Assembly (NCBI RefSeq): GCF_020524345.1
Contig: NZ_JAIVLH010000001.1
Coordinates: 372,001 to 436,000 of the forward strand
Direction of reading: 5' to 3'
Source: Metabacillus niabensis
Lineage (GTDB): Bacteria; Bacillota; Bacilli; Bacillales; Bacillaceae
Length of the DNA: 64,000 nt
Positions 1 through 10,491 of this stretch are shown here, one piece after another. Position 1 is the first letter of the stretch, and the number at the start of each line of letters is the position of its first letter. Under the pieces are notes generated by a model. The model made no database searches, was not told the DNA's origin, and worked only from the letters and a program-made list of their open reading frames with translations. The position numbers were made by a program, and so were the translations under genes.

Positions 1-47
1 TGTTTATAACGTTTAGTGTAAAGAATAAGGAAAGAAGGAGTGTTGTT

Positions 48-1301
48 GTGTTGAAAATGAAAAAAGGTTTTTTGGCAATGATGATGTCTGTATTTATGCT
101 CGGTGCGTGTGCAGCCCAAACGAGTGAACCATCTTCAGGAAATGGAACGAGTGATTCATCTGCAACTGTGAGTACTGAAAGTGATACAGTTCAGGTTGGA
201 ATTTTGCATTCGTTAAGCGGAACAATGGCAATAAGTGAGGTTTCTTTACGTGACGCAGAGCTAATGGCAATTGAGGAAATTAATGCAGCAGGAGGAGTAC
301 TAGGAAAGCGGATTGAACCAATAGTTGAGGATGGTGCTTCTGATTGGCCTACTTTTGCTGAGAAGGCTAGAAAACTTCTTCAACAAGATAAAGTAGCTAC
401 CATTTTTGGCGGATGGACATCTGCAAGCCGTAAAGCGATGCTTCCAGTTGTTGAACAAAATAACGGTTTACTATGGTATCCGGTTCAGTATGAAGGGATG
501 GAACAATCTCCAAATATTTTTTATACAGGAGCTACAACGAATCAACAAATCGTTCCTGCAATTGATTGGATGTTAGAAAATCAAGGGAAGAATATTTTCT
601 TGGTAGGATCTGATTATGTATTTCCCCGTACAGCAAATAAAATTGTAAATGCACAATTAAAAGCAAAAGGCGGAACAGTAGTTGCTGAAGAATATACACC
701 TCTTGGACACACAGACTACAACACAATTATTAGTAAAATTAAAGCCGAAAAACCAGATGCTATTTTTAATACATTAAACGGAGATAGTAATGTTGCATTC
801 TTTAAGCAACTTAAAGATGCAGGAATTACTCCAGAAGATATTCCGGTTATGTCAGTAAGTGTTGCTGAAGAAGAAATACGCGGGATTGGTACAGATGTAT
901 TAGAAGGTCATTATGCTGCTTGGAACTATTACCAAACAACGGATACTCCCGAAAACAAGACATTTGTAGAAAATTATAAAGCTAAATACGGTGAAGACCG
1001 AGTAACAGGTGACCCGATTGAAGCTGCTTATATTGCTGTTTATTTATGGAAAGAAGCTGTTGAAAAAGCTGGATCATTTGAAGTGGATAAAGTTAAAGAA
1101 GCTTCTGATGGAATTGAATTCAAAGCACCTGGTGGTGTTGTGAAAATTGATGGTGAAACACAGCATATTTATAAGACTGTCCGAATCGGAGAAGTTCAGG
1201 CTGATGGCCTTTTCAAAGAGGTTTGGAATTCAGGTGAGCAAGTAAAGCCTGATCCATACTTAAAGTCGTATGACTGGGCTGAAGGTTTGAGTCAAGAATA
1301 A
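48..1301 (+). CDS. urtA: Urea ABC transporter, substrate-binding lipoprotein UrtA
   Basis: This is the extracellular ligand-binding component of a high-affinity urea importer. The 417-residue protein begins with a lipoprotein signal peptide: two Lys-rich turns, a hydrophobic core and the lipobox LGAC, so Cys21 should be lipidated and anchor it to the outer face of the membrane. The rest reads as a type I periplasmic binding fold ([15 protein letters not shown] opening, then [20 protein letters not shown]), as in the amide/urea branch of the branched-chain amino acid binders. The GTG start is chosen because AAGGAG lies 7 bases upstream; TTG at 51 and ATG at 57 are weaker options. The urt and urease genes that follow make urea the likely ligand. 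Confidence 0.93.
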   Translation: MLKMKKGFLAMMMSVFMLGACAAQTSEPSSGNGTSDSSATVSTESDTVQVGILHSLSGTMAISEVSLRDAELMAIEEINAAGGVLGKRIEPIVEDGASDWPTFAEKARKLLQQDKVATIFGGWTSASRKAMLPVVEQNNGLLWYPVQYEGMEQSPNIFYTGATTNQQIVPAIDWMLENQGKNIFLVGSDYVFPRTANKIVNAQLKAKGGTVVAEEYTPLGHTDYNTIISKIKAEKPDAIFNTLNGDSNVAFFKQLKDAGITPEDIPVMSVSVAEEEIRGIGTDVLEGHYAAWNYYQTTDTPENKTFVENYKAKYGEDRVTGDPIEAAYIAVYLWKEAVEKAGSFEVDKVKEASDGIEFKAPGGVVKIDGETQHIYKTVRIGEVQADGLFKEVWNSGEQVKPDPYLKSYDWAEGLSQE

Positions 1302-1311
1302 GTAAAGTAAT

Positions 1312-1344
1312 AGATACCTAGCTTGCAAGATTTGCTAGGTATCT
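1312..1344 (+). promoter_or_regulatory. Intercistronic hairpin between urtA and urtB
   Basis: A perfect 11-bp inverted repeat, AGATACCTAGC at 1312-1322 and GCTAGGTATCT at 1334-1344, surrounds an 11-base loop. It is not followed by a T-run, so it is not a standard terminator. Inference: it stabilises the urtA 3' end or partly stops transcription, so that the binding protein is made in excess of the membrane components. Confidence 0.6.
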
Positions 1345-1467
1345 AAAAATCACAAGAAGGTAACAAGCGAAATAGGACCGGAGAAATGACACGCATCCTC
1401 ATGGGATAATCTGGCTTCATCATTGTCATACTTATCTGTTATCTTCACAGTAAAGGAGGAAAAATCC

Positions 1468-2370
1468 TTGTCGATTATTATTTCACAATTATTTAACGGG
1501 CTAAGCCTAGGATCGATTTTATTATTGATTGCTCTAGGTCTTGCGATCACTTTTGGGCTTATGAATATTATAAACATGGCTCATGGAGAATTTATCATGA
1601 TTGGAGCATACACAACATATGTACTCCAACAAGTGTTTGTTCAATACCTTCCGAAATCTTTATTTGATTATTATTTTATTCTAGCCATACCAATGTCCTT
1701 TATAGTTGCTGCGCTTATTGGTCTTATTATGGAGAAAGCAATTGTAAGATTTCTGTATGAAAGGCCACTTGATAGCCTGCTGGCGACCTGGGGAGTCAGC
1801 CTTATATTACAGCAAACAGCCCGGTCGATTTTTGGTGCCCCAAATGTTGCGGTTGTAGCTCCAGATTGGTTAAATGGAGGCATTGCTGTAGCTGGACTTA
1901 CTTTTCCGTACAAACGTCTATTTATTATTGCTCTTGTACTCATTAGTATTCTTTTGTTGTTTATCTATTTATATAAGACCTCATCAGGAAGAAGAATGAA
2001 AGCAGTAACGTTAAATCGTGAAATGGCGTCTTGTCTGGGGGTTTCAACTAGAAGGGTAGATAGTACAGCTTTTGCTCTGGGAAGTGGATTTGCCGGGATT
2101 GCCGGATGTTCATTGACGTTAATTGGTTCAATTGGTCCAACGCTTGGAACGTCATATATAGTAGATGCTTTTATGATTGTTATCTTAGGTGGGGTTGGAA
2201 AATTAAAAGGAACAATCCTGGCAGCCATTATGTTAGGTGTTTTAAGTACATTTGTCGAGTTATCTACTAGTGCAACGATCGCAAAAGTAATTGTTTTTGC
2301 ATTTATTATCATTTTCCTACAGTGGAAGCCAACTGGTCTCGTCAATGTAAAGGTTCGGGCATTAGACTAA
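1468..2370 (+). CDS. urtB: Urea ABC transporter permease UrtB
   Basis: One of two membrane-spanning subunits of the urea importer, LivH-type. The 300 residues are mostly hydrophobic helices and contain the family segments [20 protein letters not shown] near the N-terminus and [14 protein letters not shown] near the C-terminus. The reading frame is open back to 1423, but the start is set at TTG 1468 because a full AAAGGAGG (1452-1459) sits 8 bases before it and the upstream residues look like non-coding leader. It follows urtA after 166 bases and precedes urtC by 12 bases. Confidence 0.93.
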   Translation: MSIIISQLFNGLSLGSILLLIALGLAITFGLMNIINMAHGEFIMIGAYTTYVLQQVFVQYLPKSLFDYYFILAIPMSFIVAALIGLIMEKAIVRFLYERPLDSLLATWGVSLILQQTARSIFGAPNVAVVAPDWLNGGIAVAGLTFPYKRLFIIALVLISILLLFIYLYKTSSGRRMKAVTLNREMASCLGVSTRRVDSTAFALGSGFAGIAGCSLTLIGSIGPTLGTSYIVDAFMIVILGGVGKLKGTILAAIMLGVLSTFVELSTSATIAKVIVFAFIIIFLQWKPTGLVNVKVRALD

Positions 2371-2382
2371 CGGAGGTGCAGT

Positions 2383-3459
2383 ATGATTAAAAAATATAGT
2401 CAAGGTGCTTATTATGGAGTCTTTTTCCTCATGTTACTTGTAGCTCCATTGCTTCTTTCCGAGTTTAGAATGGGTTTGTTGGCAAAGTTTTTATGCTTTG
2501 CAATTATCGCAGTTGGAATAAGTTTGATATGGGGGTTCACAGGTATTTTAAGCTTAGGTCATGGTGTTTTTTTCGGGTTAGGTGCTTATTGTATGGCTAT
2601 GTATTTAAAGCTTGAAGCGTCACCTTCAGGCATCCCGGATTTTATGGAATGGAACGGGATTACTGAAGTACCTTTTGTGTGGACGTTGTTTAAAAATCCT
2701 GTTTTTGCGATATTAGCAGCGGTATTGTTGCCGTTTATCATTGCTGTTGTAATCGGATATTTTACATTTAAAAATCGTATTAAGGGAGTATTTTTTTCAC
2801 TAATTTCTCAAGCTGTTGTTGTGGTAACTGTTACTTTATTTATCGGGGGACAACACATTACCGGCGGTACAAGTGGATTGACGAACTTTTTTACAGTCTT
2901 TCAAGTGCCATTAGCAGATCCAGCTACGAAGAAAACTCTATATTTTGTAACAGTGGCTTTACTAGCCATCACTATGGCGGTAGCACTATTGGTAACAAAG
3001 TCTCGATTTGGACGGTTGCTTATAGCGATCCGGGATGGAGAAAACCGCCTTCGATTCCTCGGGTATAACCCTACATTTTATAAAGTGTTTATTTACGCAT
3101 TATCAGCAGCATTTGCAGGAGTGGCCGGAGCACTTTTTGTTTTACAAGTTGGCATTATAACCCCGGAAATGATGGGGATCATCCCTTCAATAGAAATGGT
3201 CCTGTGGGTAGCAATTGGAGGTCGTTATTCCATTTTAGGTGCCGCTATTGGTGCTATTTTGACAAACACAGCCAAAAGCTTTTTGAGTGAATCATATCCG
3301 GATTTCTGGACGATCTTCCTAGGTGCATTATTTTTAATTGTTGTTCTATATTTACCAAATGGCTTAGCTGGTTTAGTTGAACAATTGAAGATGAAATTTT
3401 CTAAAAAAGAGAAGGTAAAGGGGGCGAAACAAAGTGAAGCCGATACTCTCGTGTCATGA
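2383..3459 (+). CDS. urtC: Urea ABC transporter permease UrtC
   Basis: Second permease subunit, LivM-type, 358 residues with about nine or ten hydrophobic segments. It carries the family pattern WGFTGILSLGHGVFFGLGAY in the first third and the EAA-like loop GRLLIAIRDGENRLRFLGY before the last helices. The C-terminus is charged and faces the cytoplasm. CGGAGGTG stands 4 to 12 bases before the ATG. Its 3' end overlaps urtD by 26 bases, which suggests coupled translation. Identification as urea rather than amino acid permease rests on the neighbouring urease genes. Confidence 0.93.
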   Translation: MIKKYSQGAYYGVFFLMLLVAPLLLSEFRMGLLAKFLCFAIIAVGISLIWGFTGILSLGHGVFFGLGAYCMAMYLKLEASPSGIPDFMEWNGITEVPFVWTLFKNPVFAILAAVLLPFIIAVVIGYFTFKNRIKGVFFSLISQAVVVVTVTLFIGGQHITGGTSGLTNFFTVFQVPLADPATKKTLYFVTVALLAITMAVALLVTKSRFGRLLIAIRDGENRLRFLGYNPTFYKVFIYALSAAFAGVAGALFVLQVGIITPEMMGIIPSIEMVLWVAIGGRYSILGAAIGAILTNTAKSFLSESYPDFWTIFLGALFLIVVLYLPNGLAGLVEQLKMKFSKKEKVKGAKQSEADTLVS

Positions 3460-4177
3460 TGTTGTGGTTGATTTTTCGGGCTTTAAGGCTTTGCAAGGAG
3501 TTAATTTGGATGTGGAAAACAGCGGAGTTTTGTTTTTAATTGGTCCAAATGGAGCTGGGAAGACAACGTTATTAGATGTGATCTGTGGAAAAACCAGAGC
3601 CACAGGAGGAGAAATTACCTTTAAGGATGAGATTTCATTAGTAAAACTTCAAGAACAGAAAATTGTTGAAGCAGGTATTGCTCGTAAGTTTCAAGCTCCA
3701 AGTATTTTTTTACACCTGACTCCTTTTGAAAATTTAGAAATTGCCATGAAACAAAAGAAAAAATTATTTGCTATTCTTTTTGCTAAATTGACAAATGTAC
3801 AAAAAGACAAAATTAATACGATGTTAAGGAAAATTGGATTATTTGAAGTTAGACATGAAAAAGCCGGATCCTTATCACATGGGCAGAAGCAGTGGCTGGA
3901 AATCGGAATGCAATTAATACAGGAACCGACATTATTATTACTAGATGAACCGATCGCAGGAATGTCTGGTGAAGAAAGAACAAAAACAGGTGAATTAATT
4001 TTAGAAATTTCAAAAGAATGTTCTGTCTTAATTGTGGAACATGATATGGATTTTGTGCGGAAATATTCTTCTCAAGTGGTGGTTATGCATGAAGGGAAGG
4101 TACTTTGTCAGGGTGAGATGAAGGATATTCAGGAAAATGAAGAAGTGAAAAATGTATATCTGGGAAGGAGCGGGTAA
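3434..4177 (+). CDS. urtD: Urea ABC transporter ATP-binding protein UrtD
   Basis: Cytoplasmic ATPase of the urea importer, LivG-type, 247 residues. The Walker A box GPNGAGKTT is near residue 38, the signature LSHGQKQWLEIGM near 145, and Walker B LLLLDEPIAGM follows, with the switch His in IVEHDMDF. The GTG start lies inside the end of urtC, with AAAGGGGG just upstream, so the pair is probably translated together. It would pair with UrtE as a heterodimer on the UrtBC pore. Confidence 0.93.
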   Translation: MKPILSCHDVVVDFSGFKALQGVNLDVENSGVLFLIGPNGAGKTTLLDVICGKTRATGGEITFKDEISLVKLQEQKIVEAGIARKFQAPSIFLHLTPFENLEIAMKQKKKLFAILFAKLTNVQKDKINTMLRKIGLFEVRHEKAGSLSHGQKQWLEIGMQLIQEPTLLLLDEPIAGMSGEERTKTGELILEISKECSVLIVEHDMDFVRKYSSQVVVMHEGKVLCQGEMKDIQENEEVKNVYLGRSG

Positions 4178-4178
4178 A

Positions 4179-4880
4179 ATGCTTCACGTATCACACCTGC
4201 AAGCGGGATATGATGAGACCATTATTTTAAGGGATGTAGATTTTGAAGTACCTAAAGGGAAAATTGTAGGTCTTCTTGGACGTAATGGTGTAGGGAAAAC
4301 CACTTTAATGAAAGTGTTAATGGGCCTGTTGCCTATGAAGGAAGGAAACATTCAGTATGAAGGGAAAAAACTAAAAAAGGAAAGACCGGAACATCGTGCA
4401 AGATCCGGAATTGCTTATGTACCACAAGGTAGGGAAATCTTCTCTGATCTAACGATTAGAGAGAATCTTCTACTAGGAATGGAAGCATTACCGAAATCTA
4501 ATCGTTTGACAACCGTACCTGAGGAAATTTTCACATGGTTTCCGGTTCTAAAAGAAATGATTGATCGAAAAGGCGGGGATTTAAGTGGGGGGCAACAGCA
4601 ACAGCTGGCTATAGCTAGAGCCTTAATTTCAAATCCGAAATTATTGTTATTAGATGAGCCGATGGAGGGGATTCAACCTTCTATTGTTCAGTTGATTCAA
4701 GATGTGCTTGTTCAAATTGCTAAGGAAAAAGAGATGGGAATTATGCTGGTGGAACATAATTTAGATGCAGTATTATCCTGTGCAGATCAATTTTATATAC
4801 TTGATAGAGGGCGAATGGTGATGAGTGGAAGCTGTGATGAAATAAAAGAAGAGGATCTTCAAAGGCACTTAGCGGTATAA
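4179..4880 (+). CDS. urtE: Urea ABC transporter ATP-binding protein UrtE
   Basis: Second cytoplasmic ATPase of the importer, LivF-type, 233 residues. It has Walker A GRNGVGKTT, signature LSGGQQQQLAIARAL, Walker B LLLLDEPMEGI and the His switch LVEHNLD. The frame is open from 4152, but ATG 4179 is the right start: it comes one base after the urtD stop codon (4175-4177) and has AAGGAG about 9 bases upstream. The urease structural genes start 14 bases downstream, so importer and enzyme appear to share a transcript. Confidence 0.92.
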   Translation: MLHVSHLQAGYDETIILRDVDFEVPKGKIVGLLGRNGVGKTTLMKVLMGLLPMKEGNIQYEGKKLKKERPEHRARSGIAYVPQGREIFSDLTIRENLLLGMEALPKSNRLTTVPEEIFTWFPVLKEMIDRKGGDLSGGQQQQLAIARALISNPKLLLLDEPMEGIQPSIVQLIQDVLVQIAKEKEMGIMLVEHNLDAVLSCADQFYILDRGRMVMSGSCDEIKEEDLQRHLAV

Positions 4881-4894
4881 GGAGGTAAGGTAAG

Positions 4895-5197
4895 ATGAAG
4901 CTTACATCTCGTGAGCAAGAAAAACTGATGATTGTTGTTGCGGCAGATTTAGCCAGACGGAGACAAAATAGAGGCTTAAAGCTTAATTATCCGGAAGCTA
5001 TCGCCATTTTAACTTATGAGGTACTAGAGGGAGCCCGTGATGGTAAGACAGTATCGGAACTAATGCAGTATGGCCGTCAAATACTGTCGAGAGATGATGT
5101 GATGGAGGGGATTCCGGAGATGATTCATGACATACAAGTTGAAGCAACGTTTCCCGATGGAACGAAGTTAGTGACCGTTCATGAACCAATACAATAG
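4895..5197 (+). CDS. ureA: Urease subunit gamma
   Basis: Smallest structural subunit of nickel urease, which hydrolyses urea to ammonia and carbamate in the cytoplasm. The 100-residue length and the opening [20 protein letters not shown], followed by [20 protein letters not shown], are family hallmarks. AAGGAGGTAAGG sits just before the ATG. It is transcribed after urtE and before ureB in what looks like one operon. UreA carries no catalytic residues but frames the (UreABC)3 assembly. Confidence 0.97.
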   Translation: MKLTSREQEKLMIVVAADLARRRQNRGLKLNYPEAIAILTYEVLEGARDGKTVSELMQYGRQILSRDDVMEGIPEMIHDIQVEATFPDGTKLVTVHEPIQ

Positions 5198-5220
5198 TTT
5201 TTAGTCAGGAGTGTGGAAAA

Positions 5221-5538
5221 ATGATACCTGGTGAGCTTAAGCTCAAACAAGAACCCATCATTTGTAATCAACATAAACAAACGATGCAATTGGAAGTAAT
5301 AAACAATGGTGATCGTCCTGTTCAAATTGGCTCCCACTTTCATTTCTATGAGGTTAATAGGTCACTTGAGTTTGATCGAAAGAAATCCTATGGAAAAAGA
5401 TTGAATATTCCGGCAGGTACGGCTGTTCGATTTGAACCTGGTGATAAAAAAATTATCGAGCTCATTTCCTTTTCGGGAGAAAGAAAAGTTTACGGACTTA
5501 ATAATTTAACAAATGATGCACTAGATAAAGGAGTGTAG
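5221..5538 (+). CDS. ureB: Urease subunit beta
   Basis: Beta subunit of urease, 105 residues, the usual size for a three-subunit bacterial enzyme. Recognisable parts are [13 protein letters not shown] at the start, [17 protein letters not shown] in the middle and [20 protein letters not shown] near the end. It stands 23 bases after ureA and 2 bases before ureC. It has a mainly structural role in the trimer. Confidence 0.97.
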   Translation: MIPGELKLKQEPIICNQHKQTMQLEVINNGDRPVQIGSHFHFYEVNRSLEFDRKKSYGKRLNIPAGTAVRFEPGDKKIIELISFSGERKVYGLNNLTNDALDKGV

Positions 5539-5540
5539 AT

Positions 5541-7247
5541 ATGAGTTTTCGTATGTCGAGACATCAATATGCAGACATGTTTGGTCCAACAGTTGGCGAC
5601 CAGGTGAGACTAGGAGACACGGAACTTTTCATTGAAGTAGAAAAGGATTATACGACTTACGGTGACGAGGTGAAATTTGGTGGTGGTAAAGTAATACGTG
5701 ATGGAATGGGACAGCATCCTTTAGCAACAAGGAAAGAAACTGTTGACCTTGTTGTAACGAATGCTCTAATTCTTGATTATACAGGGATATATAAGGCGGA
5801 TATCGGTATCAAAGAGGGAGTGATCACATCGATTGGAAAGGCAGGAAACCCTCTTATAATGGATCATGTTGATATTGTCATTGGAGCTTCTACAGAAGTA
5901 ATCGCTGCCGAAGGACTAATTGTTACAGCAGGGGGAATTGATGCACATATTCATTTTATTTGCCCTCAACAAATTCGGACGGCGATTGAATCAGGAGTTA
6001 CAACGATGATCGGAGGAGGAACTGGTCCTGCAACCGGTACGAATGCGACAACTTGCACTCCTGGGGCATGGAATATTCACCAAATGCTGAAAGCTGCTGA
6101 TGAGTTTCCAGTTAATTTAGGTTTCCTCGGGAAAGGTAACGCTTCCAATGAAGTGGCTTTAATTGAACAAATTCAAGCAGGGGCAATTGGACTTAAGCTT
6201 CATGAAGATTGGGGAACAACGACATCAAACATTGATAAAGCATTATCAGTTGCTGATATATATGATGTTCAAATCGCAATACATACCGATACCCTTAATG
6301 AAGGTGGTTTTGTAGAGGATACATTAAAGGCTATTGATGGCCGTGTCATACATACATACCATACGGAAGGTGCCGGTGGGGGGCATGCACCGGACATCAT
6401 AAAGGCGGCATCGTACCCGAATATACTTCCGTCCTCAACAAATCCGACGCGTCCCTTTACAGTTAATACGATTGCAGAACATTTAGATATGTTGATGGTC
6501 TGTCACCATTTAGATCCGTCGGTTCCTGAGGATTTGGCTTTTGCAGATTCACGTATTCGAAAAGAAACAATTGCAGCTGAAGACGTTCTTCACGATTTAG
6601 GCGTTTTTAGTATGATTAGCTCTGATTCTCAGGCAATGGGCAGAGTTGGTGAAGTCATCTCTAGAACTTGGCAAACAGCAGATAAGATGAAGCGCCAACG
6701 GGGTAACCTTGTTGAAGGAGAAGAAAATGATAATGCAAGAGCGAAAAGATATATTGCCAAATATACGATTAATCCAGCTATCACACATGGGATTTCTGAA
6801 TATGTTGGATCAATAGAGGTAGGGAAAATGGCTGACTTTGTCTTGTGGAATCCGGCTTTTTTTGGTGCAAAACCTGAATTAGTTGTGAAGGGTGGGATGA
6901 TTGTATGGAGTGTAATGGGAGATCCGAATGCATCTATTCCAACACCGCAGCCAGTATTATATCGCCCGATGTTTGCGAATTTCGGCAAGGCAAAGCATTC
7001 AACATCAATGACATTTCTTTCAAAAGTAGCATTTGACAATAACATACATGAAGAGCTTGGGCTTGAAAAAAAGATTGGTGTTGTCAAAAATATTCGCCAA
7101 CTTAAAAAGAAGGATATGAAATTAAATGGAGAAACACCAACTATCGAAGTTGATCCGCAAACTTATGAGGTCATGGTTGACGGTGAGTTAATTACTTGTG
7201 AGCCAGATGAGAAGGTTTCATTGGCGCAACGATATTTTTTATTTTGA
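5541..7247 (+). CDS. ureC: Urease subunit alpha (catalytic)
   Basis: Catalytic subunit, 568 residues, with the complete di-nickel site. The metal ligands are visible as His136 and His138 in the DAHIHF segment, the carbamylated Lys219 in KLHEDWGTT, His residues in [11 protein letters not shown] and [15 protein letters not shown], and the late Asp in the SSDSQAMGR stretch. The flap His is in the MVCHHLDP motif. Numbering runs two residues ahead of the Klebsiella enzyme. The C-terminus YFLF is the conserved end. Nothing is missing, so the enzyme should be active once UreEFGD load nickel. Confidence 0.98.
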   Translation: MSFRMSRHQYADMFGPTVGDQVRLGDTELFIEVEKDYTTYGDEVKFGGGKVIRDGMGQHPLATRKETVDLVVTNALILDYTGIYKADIGIKEGVITSIGKAGNPLIMDHVDIVIGASTEVIAAEGLIVTAGGIDAHIHFICPQQIRTAIESGVTTMIGGGTGPATGTNATTCTPGAWNIHQMLKAADEFPVNLGFLGKGNASNEVALIEQIQAGAIGLKLHEDWGTTTSNIDKALSVADIYDVQIAIHTDTLNEGGFVEDTLKAIDGRVIHTYHTEGAGGGHAPDIIKAASYPNILPSSTNPTRPFTVNTIAEHLDMLMVCHHLDPSVPEDLAFADSRIRKETIAAEDVLHDLGVFSMISSDSQAMGRVGEVISRTWQTADKMKRQRGNLVEGEENDNARAKRYIAKYTINPAITHGISEYVGSIEVGKMADFVLWNPAFFGAKPELVVKGGMIVWSVMGDPNASIPTPQPVLYRPMFANFGKAKHSTSMTFLSKVAFDNNIHEELGLEKKIGVVKNIRQLKKKDMKLNGETPTIEVDPQTYEVMVDGELITCEPDEKVSLAQRYFLF

Positions 7248-7256
7248 GGTGAAAAG

Positions 7257-7703
7257 ATGATTATTGAACAAATTATAGGAAACGTAAAAGAATTGGAAAA
7301 AGCTCCACATCATGTAGAACGTGTGTATTTAAGAAGTGATGACTTAGTGAAGAAAATCCAGCGTGTGAAAACAGATCATGGAAAAGAGCTTGGTATAAGA
7401 CTTAAACAGGGAAAAGAGTTGGAAGACGGTGACATTCTGTACCAAGACCAAAAAAATTCGATCATAATAAGTGTGCTTGCAGATGATGTCATTGTCATTA
7501 AGCCAACTAGTATCTTGCAAATGGGAGAAATCGCTCATCAACTTGGCAACAGACATTTACCTGCACAATTTGAAGAAAATGAAATGATTGTTCAATATGA
7601 TTATCTTGTAGAAAGATTATTAGTAGAGTTGGAAGTACCGTACACAAGAGAAGAACGTAAAATGAGCAAAGCATTTAAACATATCGGACATTCCCATGAC
7701 TAA
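7257..7703 (+). CDS. ureE: Urease accessory protein UreE (nickel chaperone)
   Basis: Nickel metallochaperone that hands Ni(II) to the UreDFG-apo-urease complex. 148 residues with the UreE N-terminal beta domain and the central [24 protein letters not shown] segment split around the peptide-binding region, then [18 protein letters not shown], which holds the conserved metal-binding His. The tail HIGHSHD is only mildly His-rich, unlike the long His tail of Klebsiella UreE. It starts 9 bases after ureC and overlaps ureF by 8 bases. Confidence 0.95.
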   Translation: MIIEQIIGNVKELEKAPHHVERVYLRSDDLVKKIQRVKTDHGKELGIRLKQGKELEDGDILYQDQKNSIIISVLADDVIVIKPTSILQMGEIAHQLGNRHLPAQFEENEMIVQYDYLVERLLVELEVPYTREERKMSKAFKHIGHSHD

Positions 7704-8382
7704 TCAACTGTTTCACCTTCTGCAAATTTGCGATTCCAATTTTCCATCAGGGGCGTTTTCGCATTCCTTCGGGTTAGAAACGTATATCCAGGAAAATAAA
7801 ATAATGGATAAAGAAACCTTCCTGGCGGCATTAAAACAATACTTACAAACACAATTTGTATTCACTGACGGTCTGGCATGCAGGTTAGTCTATGAATCTA
7901 TAAAAGCAAACAAAATTGAACCGGTTTGGATGATAGATAGAGAACTGAATGCACTTGCGATGGCGAGAGAAACTCGTGAAGGTAATCGGAGAGTTGGCAG
8001 ACAAATGGTAAAGGTCATGAATCAGCTCTTCCCAAATGAGCATTTGAATATGTACCAAGTAAAAGTCAAAAATAAACAAGTTTATGGTCACAGCTCAGTT
8101 GTGTTTGCAATGGTTTGTCTGGAACTGGATATTGATTTAGAAACAACCCTTTCTGCTTATCTCTTTGCTACCACTTCATCACTTGTTCAAAACGCAATAA
8201 GAGGAATTCCGATTGGCCAGACAGATGGGCAAAAAATATTAGTTACATTGAAACCATACTTAATAGAAAAAGTGAATGAAGTTTTGGTTTTAAATGAAGA
8301 AGATTTTGGAGCAGGTGCACCAGGCCTTGAAATAGCCCAAATGCATCATGAACAGCTTTCTGTTCGTTTATTTATGTCATAA
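7696..8382 (+). CDS. ureF: Urease accessory protein UreF
   Basis: Activation-complex subunit that binds UreD and UreG and gates nickel delivery. 228 residues, mainly alpha-helical, with the family patterns [20 protein letters not shown] near the start and [19 protein letters not shown] late in the protein. It starts inside the last codons of ureE and is therefore probably translationally coupled. Thirty bases separate it from ureG. Confidence 0.95.
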   Translation: MTNQLFHLLQICDSNFPSGAFSHSFGLETYIQENKIMDKETFLAALKQYLQTQFVFTDGLACRLVYESIKANKIEPVWMIDRELNALAMARETREGNRRVGRQMVKVMNQLFPNEHLNMYQVKVKNKQVYGHSSVVFAMVCLELDIDLETTLSAYLFATTSSLVQNAIRGIPIGQTDGQKILVTLKPYLIEKVNEVLVLNEEDFGAGAPGLEIAQMHHEQLSVRLFMS

Positions 8383-8412
8383 AAAAAGAATGTAAAGGAA
8401 GGATGAAAAAAA

Positions 8413-9030
8413 ATGAGTGAACCAATACGCATAGGAATAGGGGGCCCTGTTGGGGCAGGGAAAACGTTATTAGTTGACAAGTTGACAAGAGAGCTCATGA
8501 AAGACCTTGAGGTTGCGGTTATTACAAATGATATTTATACAAAAGAGGATGCTCAATTTTTAATCAAAAATGGTGCACTGCCAGAAGATCGCATCATAGG
8601 TGTTGAAACAGGTGGATGTCCACATACAGCAATTCGTGAGGATGCTTCAATGAATTTTGATGCCATTGACGAATTGAATGAACGCCACCCGAATCTTGAT
8701 CTAATTTTTGTGGAAAGTGGTGGAGATAATTTGGCGGCCACCTTCAGTCCGGAATTAGTCGACTTTTCCATCTATATAATTGATGTGGCTCAGGGAGAGA
8801 AAATTCCCCGTAAAGGTGGTCAGGGGATGATTAAATCTGACTTGTTTATTATAAATAAAATTGATTTAGCACCATATGTAGGTGCAGATCTTGAAGTGAT
8901 GCGGAAAGATACATTAGTATCTCGTGGTGACCGCCCTTATATTTTTACAAATCTAAAAGACGGTACCGGGGTAAAGGAAGTGGTTGATTGGATACGCAAA
9001 GAGGCCTTTTTAGTTGGTCTTGAGGCATGA
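8413..9030 (+). CDS. ureG: Urease accessory GTPase UreG
   Basis: SIMIBI-class GTPase that powers nickel insertion into urease. 205 residues. The P-loop GGPVGAGKT is at residues 10-18, the metal-binding motif CPH is seen in [15 protein letters not shown], and the guanine-specificity motif NKID is at about residue 151. AAGGAAGG lies upstream of the ATG. The stop codon overlaps the ureD start codon. Confidence 0.97.
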   Translation: MSEPIRIGIGGPVGAGKTLLVDKLTRELMKDLEVAVITNDIYTKEDAQFLIKNGALPEDRIIGVETGGCPHTAIREDASMNFDAIDELNERHPNLDLIFVESGGDNLAATFSPELVDFSIYIIDVAQGEKIPRKGGQGMIKSDLFIINKIDLAPYVGADLEVMRKDTLVSRGDRPYIFTNLKDGTGVKEVVDWIRKEAFLVGLEA

Positions 9031-9839
9031 CATATACCGGCTACCTGGAGTTAATGGTAGAAAAAAAGCATAACCGTTCTGTCGTAAGCAATAGCTTTTT
9101 TGACGGAGTTTTAAAAATTACGAGACCAACATACCTGCCTGAAGGTCTTCCTTTATTAACGCTTATCCATGTTGGTGGTGGTTATGTTGATGGAGACTCA
9201 TATAAAACAGAGATAGTTGTTGGAGAGGGTGCGAAACTCGCTTTAACTACACAAGCTTCTACTAAAATTTACAAGTCGCTTCAATTGGGTGTTCGTCAGG
9301 AAATGGATTACTTTTTACAAGCTGGAAGCGAATTACTTGTTAAACAAGATCCATTAATAGCATATAAAGACGCACAATTTTCTCAAGTTACGAATGTCTA
9401 TATGGAGTCAACATCGATTTTTTATTATACAGATATTATTACACCAGGTTGGTCTGAAGATGGGAAGTTATTTCAGTATAAGAAGATCTCGTCTAAACTG
9501 AAACTATTTATTGATGGTGAATTACAAGTATTTGATCATCAATTATTGATGCCTGGAGAAAATTTGCAACAATTGATGCAGCTTGAAGGCTATACTCATA
9601 TTGGAACATTGTTTATGATTCATCCTGAGGTTGATGAAAATTTAGTTGAAAAAATAAGAGTTGAATTACACTCAGTAAATCACTCGCGATTTGGTATTAG
9701 CACACTTAGTGCAAAAGGACTATCAGTGAGGGTTCTGGCATTTAGTACCCCAGAGATTGAAGAAGTCTTTTCTATATGTGAAGGAGTTATTCGTCACCAC
9801 TTAGAAAACAAAGAGAAGATCGAATGGAGGAAGTGGTAA
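9027..9839 (+). CDS. ureD: Urease accessory protein UreD (UreH)
   Basis: Scaffold protein that docks on apo-urease and recruits UreF and UreG. 270 residues, beta-rich. Family segments include [29 protein letters not shown] and [14 protein letters not shown]. The ATG lies within the ureG stop (ATGA), so the two are coupled. It ends the urea block: the next gene starts 113 bases on, belongs to another process, and no obvious terminator was seen in the gap. Gene order ureABCEFGD is typical of Bacillus. Confidence 0.94.
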   Translation: MTYTGYLELMVEKKHNRSVVSNSFFDGVLKITRPTYLPEGLPLLTLIHVGGGYVDGDSYKTEIVVGEGAKLALTTQASTKIYKSLQLGVRQEMDYFLQAGSELLVKQDPLIAYKDAQFSQVTNVYMESTSIFYYTDIITPGWSEDGKLFQYKKISSKLKLFIDGELQVFDHQLLMPGENLQQLMQLEGYTHIGTLFMIHPEVDENLVEKIRVELHSVNHSRFGISTLSAKGLSVRVLAFSTPEIEEVFSICEGVIRHHLENKEKIEWRKW

Positions 9840-9952
9840 CCATTTTTCATGACAAACCGGAATAAATACTAATAGTAGCTTTAAATACTAAAACATTCAT
9901 AGTATGATAGTCTTAGTATTTCACCTCAAGTATTGATGGAGGAGATGATAAC

Positions 9953-10417
9953 ATGAATGTCTCAAAATTAGTCGTTTTCCGAACAGGTAATGAAGAATAT
10001 GGTATTCCTATTGAACATGTCATTTCGATTGAGAAATTGGAAGATATAAATGCCATTCCCAATATGCCCTTTTATATGAAAGGTGTCGTAAAGGTAAGGG
10101 GAGAACTGATACCTGTACTTGATACGTATCAGATTTTTTATCATCAAAATATACCAATTGATAACGACGTGAAATTAATTGTCATTCAATCAGATGAGAT
10201 TTCAGCAGCATTAATTGTAAAAGAAGCAAAAGAAATTATTGATATTGAAGAGAGTCAATTAAAGACAATTGCGGTCGGTGCATTTCAATCGACTAAATAT
10301 TTTTCTGCAGTAGCAAGCTTAGATGAGCGTTTGATTACCATTATCAACCCGAATCTGTTATTGGAAAGCCTTGATAATTTTGCTATTGTGAAGGAAGAGA
10401 TGATGAGCCACCAATAG
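9953..10417 (+). CDS. CheW-like chemotaxis coupling protein
   Basis: A single CheW domain, 154 residues, which in the family links chemoreceptors to the CheA kinase at the inner face of the membrane. The domain is recognised from LVVFRTGNEEYGIPIEHV at the start, the conserved MKGVVKVRGELIPVLD in the middle and a late RLITIINPNLLL strand. GGAGGAGAT stands just before the ATG. No other chemotaxis gene is near, so it could be a stand-alone paralogue (CheW or CheV-type without receiver). A terminator overlaps its stop codon. Confidence 0.85.
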   Translation: MNVSKLVVFRTGNEEYGIPIEHVISIEKLEDINAIPNMPFYMKGVVKVRGELIPVLDTYQIFYHQNIPIDNDVKLIVIQSDEISAALIVKEAKEIIDIEESQLKTIAVGAFQSTKYFSAVASLDERLITIINPNLLLESLDNFAIVKEEMMSHQ

Positions 10418-10431
10418 AGGTGGCTTTTGTT
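10406..10431 (+). terminator. Terminator of the cheW-like gene
   Basis: AGCCACC (10406-10412) pairs with GGTGGCT (10419-10425) and is followed by TTTTGTTGTTT. The stem includes the last codons and stop of the gene. Confidence 0.75.
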
Positions 10432-10491
10432 GTTTCTAATGTTATTTTTAAAAAGCATTTCTTACAGAAAAAATGGTAAACTAGTAAGAGA

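Noticed and set aside
532-726. 64-codon minus-strand frame inside urtA
   Set aside because: Shadow of a strongly supported gene, no ribosome binding site, composition unlike a real protein.
1423-1467. N-terminal extension of urtB
   Set aside because: The extension includes the AAAGGAGG that serves TTG 1468 and is not needed by the family.
6629-7087. 152-codon minus-strand frame inside ureC
   Set aside because: Antisense shadow of a conserved catalytic gene.
10432-10491. Possible LexA box upstream of dinB
   Set aside because: No CGAAC-N4-GTTC-like element could be found there.
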